A stretch of DNA of 64,000 nucleotides from Alcanivorax sp. Lineage in GTDB: Bacteria > Pseudomonadota > Gammaproteobacteria > Pseudomonadales > Alcanivoracaceae. Location: the NCBI RefSeq assembly GCF_017794965.1, contig NZ_CP051240.1:620001-684000 (forward strand). The letters are read 5' to 3'. The first letter of the stretch is position 1. Each line of letters starts with the position of its first letter. Below, one piece after another: positions 8,704 through 18,900 of this stretch. The notes beneath the pieces were generated by a model. The model searched no databases, was not told the DNA's origin, and worked only from the letters and a program-made list of their open reading frames with translations. A program made the position numbers and the translations under genes.

Positions 8704-8973
8704 CTATTCGAGTCTCTCCTCAACGCAGGGTTTGGCTAGCTCTGTCGGGCTCACATCCTGCTGAATCCCCTTGCGAAAGCACTCTGTAGCAAGGCTGGTG
8801 GGGCGCTCGATAACCCCGTTCTCACTGCAGTTGGGGCAATGGAGGTGCAGGGAATTGGGGAATCTGTCCCGTTTCTCCAGTTGGCAGAGGCATCGGGCGC
8901 ATTGAAAGTCGAGGAACTTGATGTCGAGATAAGGGGCGCTATCCAGATTGTGTCCAAACGCGATGACGTTCAT
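8704..8973 (-). CDS. Small zinc-ribbon protein, 89 aa
   Basis: Started at ATG 8973 (MNVIAFGHNLD...), preceded by AGGAGAA five bases upstream. Two cysteine pairs, CARC and CPNC, separated by about 20 residues, form a likely zinc ribbon around positions 25-50. The remainder is hydrophilic. The family is not recognised. It is the first gene of the small minus-strand block and is divergent from the helicase module. Such ribbons often act as nucleic-acid-binding or adaptor proteins, but that is inference. Confidence 0.6.
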   Translation of the reverse strand: MNVIAFGHNLDSAPYLDIKFLDFQCARCLCQLEKRDRFPNSLHLHCPNCSENGVIERPTSLATECFRKGIQQDVSPTELAKPCVEERLE

Positions 8974-9027
8974 GGAACTTCTCCTGTTCGTAAGTGGATG
9001 TCCCAATAATATGACAGTCACCAAATG

Positions 9028-9046
9028 GGGCTGCAGGCTGCAGCCC
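9028..9046. promoter_or_regulatory. Near-perfect palindrome in the divergent intergenic region
   Basis: GGGCTGCAG-G-CTGCAGCCC, nine-base arms around one base. It lies between the divergent zinc-ribbon gene and the helicase module (8974-9241). It may be an operator; I see no clear promoter hexamers next to it. Confidence 0.4.
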
Positions 9047-9241
9047 TACCGACATCAGGTTGAAAAAACGACACATTCCTGCCGCCCGACCTATCCCGTC
9101 TTGTCTCAGGGTGTCCCGCCCGGTATTTTGCCCTGAAAGCCGTTCATGCATGCCGCAGCCGCCACTTTGACGGCGCATTTCCCATGCACGGGACATGAGT
9201 ACGCAAGGAGCAATTCAGAGGCTACTTAGCAGGGAGCTGAA

Positions 9242-12200
9242 ATGACAGACAGGGAACACGAAGGCAATTCTTTTATAACGCCTTTGTTAGGATTTGATCA
9301 ATCCAACGGAAAGAACGTTGACAATATCGCGGCTGGTAGCCCTAGTGGTACTTCGCGGCCCTCCGCTCCGGTGGCCAATGATGGCTCTCGTTTTGATGAG
9401 AGCTGTTGTCGGAATGGTAAGTATACGGTTGGCGAAAAGGGTGATGAGAGACTATTCGTCAGCTATTCCAAAGCATTGGATTTCCTTCGATCCATGCCGG
9501 TCGCAAAGTGGCGTCGACCGAATGACGCGGGTAATTGGGGAATCGTCAGCGCTGCCTACTGGGAGGGAGAGCAACCTGAAGTAGAGCCACTAGCCAAATC
9601 CCCTTCACGTGTAGACAGCCAGATTGCTCCTCATATAGAGGAATCAGCAATGCAGCCTAAGGCGGATTTTATCGGCAGCGCACTCTCGAGATCCCGAGCA
9701 GGGTGTTGGTTAAAGGATTTTTTAGAAAGTAGGCATCAGGCTGGTCCCGATGGGCGGGCCTTGTACCTTTACCGCGTTGAGAGCGCTGAATATGATGCAC
9801 TTCGCAGAGATTTGGCGGGTTCGAAGGTAGAGATTGAGCATCCGATTTACGGAGTATATTGGGCTGCGGCGTTTTGCCTTTTTGTTTCTGAAACTTACAG
9901 GCGTGATTACCCTGATTGGTCTTGGGCACCATTTGAAAGGCCATTGTCCATTGAATTAACCTCGGTTCAACACGCTAACATAGTCAAAAATGGTCTTTCA
10001 TTTTGGCGACGTGAACTGAGAGTGCGGGATTCTGGGTCCCGCGATTATCTCGGTACCCTGTTTGACGAGGGCGGATTACCGTGGCGCCTCGTTCAGAGTG
10101 ATAGTCACGGATTCGCGCGGGCAATTCGCGGCACCATTCGTCAATACTATACCAGCCAGCGCGATAACCGAGATCTGGTTTCAGTGGTGGCTGCTTACGC
10201 GCAATACTTCCCGCAAACCTTCCAGACGCTAGAGAAGTATCAGCTTATCGCTTCGGTTGCCCAGTGGATGGTCGGCTTGGCGGAAGAGCATCCCATTCAG
10301 GGCGAGGAAGACCCTGCCGATTATCTGGATAAGCACGCTCCTGAATGGCGAATTCGCTCTCCGTTGCCAGTGGGAGAAGAGAATGCCCGGCGTTTATTGA
10401 ATGAATGGCTGAAGGATGCGGGTAAAGCCAAGGCCGAAAAGGCGTCGATGGAAGCCGATGCTCGCAATTATACCTGTGAGCACACCTTACTGGGCGACTA
10501 CAGCGATTGGCATATCTCGACATTAGCCTTCTTGCCGAGTGAAATAAAAATCCAGCTTGAGGACTGCGGTATCAAAAGCACCCGGCTGGAAGTCGCCTTC
10601 TACGAGGGGGACTCACTTCTTTCCCGAGCAGGCATTTTGTATGGTCAGGTCAATGAAGATCGAACATCCATATCCGCTAAAATAGACCAACGCACAGTTG
10701 CTCTAGACCGCAAGCAGCCTGATCTTCCTCTCATTGTTCGATTTCTATCCAATGGCGATTGTATAGAGGCCTGCCATTTTGATGGCAGCGAAATCGACTA
10801 TCATCATACGCCCCTCGTCTTCATCAAAGATGACGGGCAGGTAAAGCTTAGCCCAGTTTCTTCTGGAAGATTTCGAGGCGAAGCAGCCTTGGTTAGCATT
10901 CCGGAATCAATCAATATCATTTCTAGCGAGGGCTGTACTGAGCTTGGTCGTGACCAGTATCGGCTGACCTGGGTTGAAATTACCTCTAGCCTTTCTTTGT
11001 CGGGCAATGGCAGTACTTTCAATATGGAGCTCAGTCCGTTGGCTCCGGCGTTTGATCTGGCACTTTACGGTGCGCTTTCAGAGTTGAGGACACTGCCCAA
11101 TGTGGTCTACCGAGGTTGGCCGCGTCTTGAGTCCTCTGGGTTGGACGTGAAGACCTTGTCGATAACGGCAAATGGAGAGCGTCTTGTCACAGCCGATTAT
11201 CGGCTAGAGCGATTTGGGTGCTTCAATTGTGTGGTGCAACTTCCGGATTCAAGCGTTTTGATGCGTCGGAAGATCGGTGTACTGCCGCCGGATTTGAAAA
11301 TTTCGACTGTCGCTGGTGCCCGAAATAAGCCAGTAAGACTTGTTCTTAACACCCGGTATCGTATCCATGCGGCGGTAGAGGATCACAGGGTTCATGTCAA
11401 GTGTCTTGCTGAGCCTGGCCGCATACAGTTTCTTTTGGAGCCCAAATTAGGAGGCTCTCTCCCCGACATCATCTCGGTGTCTGTTCGTGAGGTTAGGGAT
11501 TCTACGCCTGGGGTCACTATTCGAGTGCCAGCCCCGGTAATTGGCGCTACCCTCCTGGATAATTACGGCAACTGTTTCAACGCTTCTAAATTACTGCTCG
11601 ATAAGCTCATTGAAACTTCACTCCTTTTAACGCCTCGGCCTGGCCGTCGAGAGCAGTTCTTTTTAGATTTTGAGTTAGTCGGCGACGGCCAAGTAGGGAT
11701 AAGACGCCACTATCAGCTCGAAATTTACGGGAATAGTCGTCAAATTAGCCTTTATTCCTATTTTGAAGACATCTGTCAGATGCTGGCGACGACCAATAAT
11801 CAGGATGCTGCAATACGCTTAAGAGTAGAGACTGATGTTGAACACTTGCGCTTGGAAATAGTTAGACACAATGCATATCTTGATGGTCCAAATGAGGATA
11901 GCTATTCGCTGATTGGGGGGGCTGTTTCCTCTAGCCAGAATGAATTGCAGGTCCATTGCATTAAGCTCTCAGACCCGGCCTGTAAGCCCGTGATTATCGA
12001 TGAAGTAGCCTCAGAGGGGGTTGGTATTGGCCGCTTCCAGATCCCTTATAAAATGATGAAGGAAGGGCCTTGGCTTTTGGTTCCTGAAAAGGGCAGCGAA
12101 ATTCGCTTTCGGCCCGCCTTGTATCTGACGGAGGATATGAAGGAATTGTCGATTCAGACGGCAACTTCCCTACACGATGCGGCTAGACGATATCATCCAG

Positions 12201-12979
12201 TGCAGAATCCTTATGCGTTTGTGGATGCCGTCGAGCGAATGACGTGTGACTGGGGTGATAGCGGGTGGTCGTACTTATCGAGTATTAAGGATCGTTATAG
12301 TCATCTTCCTTTGTCATCCTTTGAATGTTGGAAGGCAATCGTAAGCAATGAACGCGCACTTGCTGGGGTGTGTTTTCGAATGGACATCGATACCCAATTT
12401 TGTGCCCGGATGGTGAACGAACTGTCTGTGATATGGGAGTCTGTCTCTATTGGATCCTGGCAGGCTGCGGCGGTACGTTACCGCGAGTATCTGAAGGAGA
12501 ATGGTATCGACGATACGTTTGTAGAATCGCTTTTGGAGCGGCGGGTCGCGTTACTATCTTCATCGATACCTTGCTTTAAGTATCTTGCGAAACCTTTACT
12601 TTCTTCTGATTTTTCGGCGCTTCCTGCACCTCCCTTGGAGGTTGTACTGCCTCTTTGGTACCAAGGCTTGCGGCGTAGACATGCCGATGACCCCAGGTGG
12701 CCAACTTGGTTTGCCGATGAGCTAAATGGCTGGATTGCTGCATCTGACTTTCCACCTAAAGTTAAGACAATGGTTGATGTTCCATTCGCAATCGCAGTGG
12801 CTTGTACACCAATTTTTATGGCCTGCCTCACAGCAGGCGTGGTTCAGTTGAGTGACCTCGCCCCTGAAACTTCGGGGACGCGCTTCGCGATTAAAGTGCT
12901 TTCAGAATTTGACAGAGAGGGCTGGTTCGAACCGGTGTATTCAACCACTCTGTCAAATATTTTAATGAAAAGGATTTAG
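9242..12979 (+). CDS. Large protein of putative two-gene helicase defence module (1245 aa)
   Basis: Begins at ATG 9242 with GGGAG six bases upstream. There are no membrane segments and no nucleotide-binding or nuclease motif I can identify. Residues about 150-400 are helical (for example FWRRELRVRDSGSRDYLGTLFDEGG), about 420-950 look beta-rich with repeated immunoglobulin-like stretches, and the C-terminal 250 are again helical. The next gene, a 2094-aa helicase, starts eight bases downstream, so the two are surely co-expressed. From memory the pair resembles the yjiT-yjiV type loci in the E. coli immigration control region and STY4851/ECs_5259 family annotations; this was not searched. It may be the sensor or DNA-loading partner of the helicase. 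The first 70 residues are low-complexity and may be a variable leader. Confidence 0.7.
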   Translation: MTDREHEGNSFITPLLGFDQSNGKNVDNIAAGSPSGTSRPSAPVANDGSRFDESCCRNGKYTVGEKGDERLFVSYSKALDFLRSMPVAKWRRPNDAGNWGIVSAAYWEGEQPEVEPLAKSPSRVDSQIAPHIEESAMQPKADFIGSALSRSRAGCWLKDFLESRHQAGPDGRALYLYRVESAEYDALRRDLAGSKVEIEHPIYGVYWAAAFCLFVSETYRRDYPDWSWAPFERPLSIELTSVQHANIVKNGLSFWRRELRVRDSGSRDYLGTLFDEGGLPWRLVQSDSHGFARAIRGTIRQYYTSQRDNRDLVSVVAAYAQYFPQTFQTLEKYQLIASVAQWMVGLAEEHPIQGEEDPADYLDKHAPEWRIRSPLPVGEENARRLLNEWLKDAGKAKAEKASMEADARNYTCEHTLLGDYSDWHISTLAFLPSEIKIQLEDCGIKSTRLEVAFYEGDSLLSRAGILYGQVNEDRTSISAKIDQRTVALDRKQPDLPLIVRFLSNGDCIEACHFDGSEIDYHHTPLVFIKDDGQVKLSPVSSGRFRGEAALVSIPESINIISSEGCTELGRDQYRLTWVEITSSLSLSGNGSTFNMELSPLAPAFDLALYGALSELRTLPNVVYRGWPRLESSGLDVKTLSITANGERLVTADYRLERFGCFNCVVQLPDSSVLMRRKIGVLPPDLKISTVAGARNKPVRLVLNTRYRIHAAVEDHRVHVKCLAEPGRIQFLLEPKLGGSLPDIISVSVREVRDSTPGVTIRVPAPVIGATLLDNYGNCFNASKLLLDKLIETSLLLTPRPGRREQFFLDFELVGDGQVGIRRHYQLEIYGNSRQISLYSYFEDICQMLATTNNQDAAIRLRVETDVEHLRLEIVRHNAYLDGPNEDSYSLIGGAVSSSQNELQVHCIKLSDPACKPVIIDEVASEGVGIGRFQIPYKMMKEGPWLLVPEKGSEIRFRPALYLTEDMKELSIQTATSLHDAARRYHPVQNPYAFVDAVERMTCDWGDSGWSYLSSIKDRYSHLPLSSFECWKAIVSNERALAGVCFRMDIDTQFCARMVNELSVIWESVSIGSWQAAAVRYREYLKENGIDDTFVESLLERRVALLSSSIPCFKYLAKPLLSSDFSALPAPPLEVVLPLWYQGLRRRHADDPRWPTWFADELNGWIAASDFPPKVKTMVDVPFAIAVACTPIFMACLTAGVVQLSDLAPETSGTRFAIKVLSEFDREGWFEPVYSTTLSNILMKRI

Positions 12980-12987
12980 GGAATTTC

Positions 12988-15900
12988 ATGAGCGGTCATT
13001 ACAAGGATCTTATTAATCAGTCATTAGACAGGACCCGCGAAGCCACGCTCAGTATCTTGGGGGTTGGTGAGAAAGGCTTGCGAAGCCATCTAGGCAAAGC
13101 CATGCACAATCGCCTAGGCGAGGACGGCTGCTTTTTGGCCTCGCCGGTTTTCGAGCACACTTTCGGATGGCAGACTGCCGAAATAACGTTCGCAGACCTG
13201 CGCGGCAGCTTGTTGTCGCCTGAGCTTGTCGATGCATTATCGAATGCTGAGAACGGAGATTATCAGTTCAAGCCAACGATAAAGCCGTACGCGCACCAAA
13301 TTCGAAGCTGGAAAACACTGCTGGCGAGCGAGCCTAAATCAGCAGTGATTACCACGGGTACCGGTTCAGGGAAAACGGAATGTTTTATGGTTCCGATTCT
13401 CCAGGACCTTATTGAGGAGCATAAGGCTTCACAACAGCCCCTCGTCGGCGTGCATGCACTTTTCCTTTACCCTCTGAATGCGCTTATCAACTCGCAGCGA
13501 GAGCGACTTCATGCTTGGACCGCCCCCTTTGGCGATAGCATCAGATTTTGCTTATACAACGGCAACACGGAAGAGAAAAAATCCAAGGTAAGAAAGGAGC
13601 AAAGTGAACGTAAGAATCAGATTCTGTCGCGGGAAGAACTGAGAGATAACCCCGCTCCAATCCTGATGACCAACGCTACCATGCTGGAGTATATGTTGGT
13701 CAGACAGGTCGACGACCCTATCGTCCAAAAATCTAAAGCCGCCCAGTCCTTGCGCTGGATTGTGTTGGACGAGGCACATACCTATGTGGGCTCCCAAGCT
13801 GCCGAGCTATCGCTTTTGCTACGCAGGGTTGTCGAGGCATTTGGAAAACAGGCCTCAGAAATTCGTTTTGTCGCGACATCGGCCACCATTGCAGACGAAA
13901 AGGCAGAAGCTCGCCTGCGGACTTATCTTGCTGGCCTTGCAGGCGTTCCTGAGAGCCAGGTAGAGGTAATAGGAGGTAAACGTAGTATTCCTCCTATTAC
14001 ACTAACTGGGCCTGAAAATGGATTATCTCTGGAGCAACTAACGGCTATCGATCGCGGAAACGCCGTTTCGAATGAACGATTTACTGCGTTGTCTGGGTCT
14101 ATCATGGCTCGACGTATCCGTGACCGAATAGTGAATACCGATGAACGTGTCACGCTGGAGGACATTGCAAACGATTTAGGCGACTTGCTTACGGCTAGAT
14201 CCTCAAGCGAGAAGCAGCAGGAACTGCTTAGCTGGATAGATTTGCTCACCGATACCAAGAAAGACGGTGACTCTGAGCCCTTCCTGAAATTAAGGATGCA
14301 TTTGTTCCAGCGAATGCTGCACGGTCTTTGGAGTTGCATCAATCCTGAATGCGCTGATAAGCCAGCAGACCTTTCAAAATGGCCATTCGGCAATGTCCAC
14401 CTTCACCAGCGTTCCCGTTGTGACTGCGGTGCACCCGTCTACGAGGTCGCGTTCTGTGACGAATGTAAAACGCCGCATCTGGTAGCTGAGCAGGTTCATC
14501 CCTATCTTAGACAATCCAGTCCGTATGTGAGTGACGAATTTTCACTCCAAGACGACGATGATAGTGAGGATTCAGCTGATAGCGGTACGAGTGTCGGGAA
14601 GACAAGGCGTCACCGCTTGGTTATTTCGCCAAGAGCTGACGAGGCGTACCACCGAGAAGGACTCGATCTGGATACAACAGAACTGGGTTCGCTGTTAAGT
14701 AAAGCCAGCATTGACATCTATCATTCAGAGGAATCAGGCAGCCGTTGTGTCGGATGTGGCAATGCGGGACACCGGCCGGCAGGTTTCTTGAGAAAGGCCT
14801 ATTTAGGCGCTCCGTTCTATGTGGCGAATGCCGTTCCGACTGTCCTGGAGTTTTGCCCGGAGCCATCTAAGGACGACTGCGGCGGGAATGACCCCGTGAC
14901 GCTGCCTGCTAAAGGTAGAAAGCTGATTACCTTTACCGATAGTCGTCAAGGTACGGCCAGAATGGCCGTTCGAATGCAGCAAGAGGCTGAGCGGTCGAGA
15001 TTACGTGGGGTGCTTTATAGCAATCTTCGAAATGTTCAGGCATTAGAGGATAGTGCGCTTGGGGGTAACCCTCACGGTAGCGTGGAAGACAACCTGGAGC
15101 GGGCTGCTCGAATGGAGGCGGCGGGATTAAAGGACGACGCAGCCTATTTCCGTAAAATTGCGGAAGACCTTATTGGTAAAGCAGGCGAATCTAGTTCTGT
15201 AGCCATAGATTGGACCTCTATGGTAGAAAAAATTGCAGCTAGTGATGATATTCGTCATGCAATGCTCGATTACAACCGATACGCAAACCCGCAACTCTTC
15301 CATGGTGACGGAGGCGCCTTTACGCTTGCGAGGGTACTGCTAACCCGTGAGTTCGCTCGTCGTCCCAAGAATCAGAATAGTGCTGAAACCCTTGGTTTAA
15401 TCAAAGTTGGCTATCGGGGCTTAAATAATATCAGCGTGATTCCTGATCGCTGGGGAGGAACCAAAGCACCTGCCGCTAGCGGTGAGGGTTCCAGCCTCCT
15501 CACATTGGCGGATTGGAAGGATTTTCTGACGCTGGCGCTGCACTTCTACGTAAGAGAAAACAGCTTCTTTAAACTAGACGATGCAGAGCGATCTTGGATG
15601 GGCACCCGTTTCGCACCGAAAAGGGTTTATGAGCCCGGCACGGAGGTTTCCGGACCAAGAGCTAAATCCTGGCCGCAAATTGGGTCGTCAGCAAGGCAGA
15701 GATTAATCAAGATTCTATCGATCGGGATTGGCCTCGATGTGGGTATTGAGATTAATAAGAATAAAGTCAACTCATGGTTAACCGCCGCGTGGAAGGCGTT
15801 GGTTGGCGCCCAAATTCTCCAGACTGATGGAGAGGGTTATGCATTGAACCGCGAGGCTCTCACGTTCTCGCTTCCATCGACCGGTTGGATATGTCCAGTA

Positions 15901-18900
15901 ACTAATCGTTTCCTGGACACTACGTTCAGAGGGCTGACTCCCTATCTGCCAGATAGAGCTGATCGAGCGCTGTATCGATGTAGACCAGTTAATCTGCCTG
16001 ACTATGTGTCGCTGTCCCCAACGGGAGAAAGTGTCGGTGCGGTCAGGGAGATTCGGGGACTGGTTGCTCGTAATGAACGGATTGCAGAACTAAGAGCGGA
16101 AAACCTCTGGACGGACATCTCAGACCGCACTGTAGAGGGAGGGTTTTACTACCGAACTGCCGAGCATTCTGCGCAGCAAGCATCAACTCGACTTGAGCGA
16201 TACGAAGATGACTTTAAGCGCGGGAAAATCAATGTATTGAATTGCTCAACAACGATGGAGATGGGCGTAGATATTGGCGGCATATCAGCCGTTGTGATGA
16301 ATAACGTTCCGCCACATCCGGCAAACTATCTTCAGCGTGCTGGCCGGGCGGGTCGGCGTAGCGAGGCTCGTGCGGTTGCTTATACGCTTTGTAAGGCAGA
16401 TCCACACAATAATCGCGCATTTATGAATCCGAAATGGCCTTTCGAGACCGCTATTCCAGCGCCCGTCATAACATTGAGTTCTGGGCCGTTAGTACAGCGT
16501 CATGTCAATTCGCTTTTATTGGCAAAATTTCTTCAGGCTGAAATGGCTACAGAAGATGACCGGCTGAAGCTTAACGTACATTGGTTTTTCGGTGGTGCGC
16601 CGTCAAATAGTGAGCGATTTTGTGAGTGGTTGGACGAAACTGCAGTTGGAGATGAAAATGATCACACCGTGCTGCAGGGGGTTAGGAGGATTGCATCGAA
16701 AGATACTGCCCTGGGCACGGCCAGCATTGCATCGCTTTTGGGTGACGCCAAAGATGCAATTAAAGGTTTGGCAGATACTTGGCGAGATGAATATCGAAAA
16801 CTAAATGATCGACATCTGAATACTAAAGATGGCGATCCATACAAAAAGGCGATTGAATTGGAGAGAAAGCGTCACGAGGAAGAATACCTGCTACGAGATC
16901 TCGCCGCACGCGCCTTCCTTCCTGGTTATGGTTTTCCAACCGGTGTTGTGAATCTGAATACTTATAATATCGAAGATTTCAAGCAATCGGCAAAGAGCAG
17001 AGAAAATAGATCCCGAGAGGACAATATTTATTCGCATAAAGAACAACCTTCTCGTGATCTTCCTGTAGCTATTCGAGAATATGCTCCGGGCGCGCAGATT
17101 GTTGTTGATGGTCGTGTCTATCGATCAGCTGGAGTTTTACTCAAAAATTACAGTAGTGGACAAGAAGGCGGCCAGCGTTTTGACTTAGCCTGGAGTTGTG
17201 GGCATTGCGGTGCGCATGGGTTTAAGGAGCTGGCCTATGTCAGTGGAGAAGAGCTCTCCTGCACTCAATGTCATATGTTAATTGGCCTCAATGAACGCAA
17301 GAAAGTACTGCGACCGCTTGGGTTTACCACAGATTTTTATGAGCCTACGAGTAATGATGTCTCCGCACAGAAGTTTATTCCTGTTGCAAAGCCTCAAATA
17401 AGTGTTAACGAAAATGTAGCGGCGCTTCCTGATGAGCGTTGCGGTTTTATCCGCTATGGCCAGAAAGGTACGGTTCTCTATCATTCTGGTGGCGAACACG
17501 GTACCGGATACGCGGTTTGCCTAGCGTGTGGAGTTGCGGGTTCAATGGCACAAAGTGGCGAAGTACCTGAGAGCTTGCGGCCTGATAAATTCCATCGCCC
17601 CATTGGCGGAGCATCTGGTAGCCACAAGGATAGAGAGTGCTCCGGTGAAAGCGTTGCGAGAGATATCTATCTCGGTTACCAAGCGCAGACCGATGTCTTG
17701 GAACTCGTACTGAGAAAACCCCGGTCAGGAGAGTGGATACCCGCTAATGAGGAAGGCGCTGTCATTGCGATGACCTTGGCCGTCGCCCTGCGAGATGTGA
17801 TCGCTGACAAGTTAGGTATTTCCGCCAGCGAGATGGGTTTCGGAACACGTCAAGATCGAGATTTAGATACCGGAAGCATTCGCTACGTTATCCAGCTCTA
17901 TGATGATGTAGCAGGTGGTGCGGGCTTCGTCTTGGCTGGCCTAGACGATATTTCTGCGCTCATGGGTGCAATGATTGCGAAGTTGGAGTGTCCCGTAGAG
18001 TGTCAAAATATTTGCTCATCTTGCTTGGCAGGCAAAGATAGTCGTGTCGAATTCAACGAGCTTGACCGCCGCGCAGCGCTGAATTGGATCAATGAGAGTG
18101 CTCTTCGTTCACATCTTCAACTACCTGCGCCGTTTTCCGCAATCGCTGGTGCAACATACTGGCCATACGATGCCCAGCGGTTTGTTAGGTCTGCGTTGAG
18201 CGAAAACGCTGCTGTTATCGTGCTCGCCCTTAGTGGTGATGCTATGGAGTGGGAGCTAGGAAGCCCAAGTTTTAGACGCCTCGTCATGGGCTGGAAGGTA
18301 ATGCATCAAAAGCAGGTTGCAATTCTTGTTGAAAAATCAGCAATAGTTTCTGATGAAGTCAAGCAAGACTTAGCCTTGCTAGCGAGCTTGGGGGTGTTGA
18401 TCGCAGAATACGATGGGAAAACACTCTATCCGGGTGTTTGTGCACCAGTGCAAGTCGGATACAACGATGGCTCAAGCAAAACCCTTCTGGGAGATAATTT
18501 AATTGCCGCTTGCCCTGGCAGTCACTTTCTTGAGAGTGATGAGCAGTCGATGTGGGTGACAACTGATCAGTTTTCAGGATATCGATTCCAGAAAATTGAT
18601 ACTGCGCAATGGCAAACGCAGCGAAATGGCGCTGAAGTGGTAGAAGTTCATACTGAATTGAATGGTGCAGCTCGAAATATGTCGTCGCGTTTTGTCAGTT
18701 TGCTCGAGCAAAAAGCGCCTTCCTTTATCAAAGCTATACGAGTTGAAAAAATCAGTCGGCTCGTTTACGAGGACCGATACCTAAAGTCTCCATCATCGGT
18801 CATTATTCTGGCTGCCATGCTTAGAGGTTTTGCTTTGGATGAAAATTGCGCTGTCGAAGTCCTAACTTCTAGAGCGACCACTGACAGAATGGGGCGTTTT

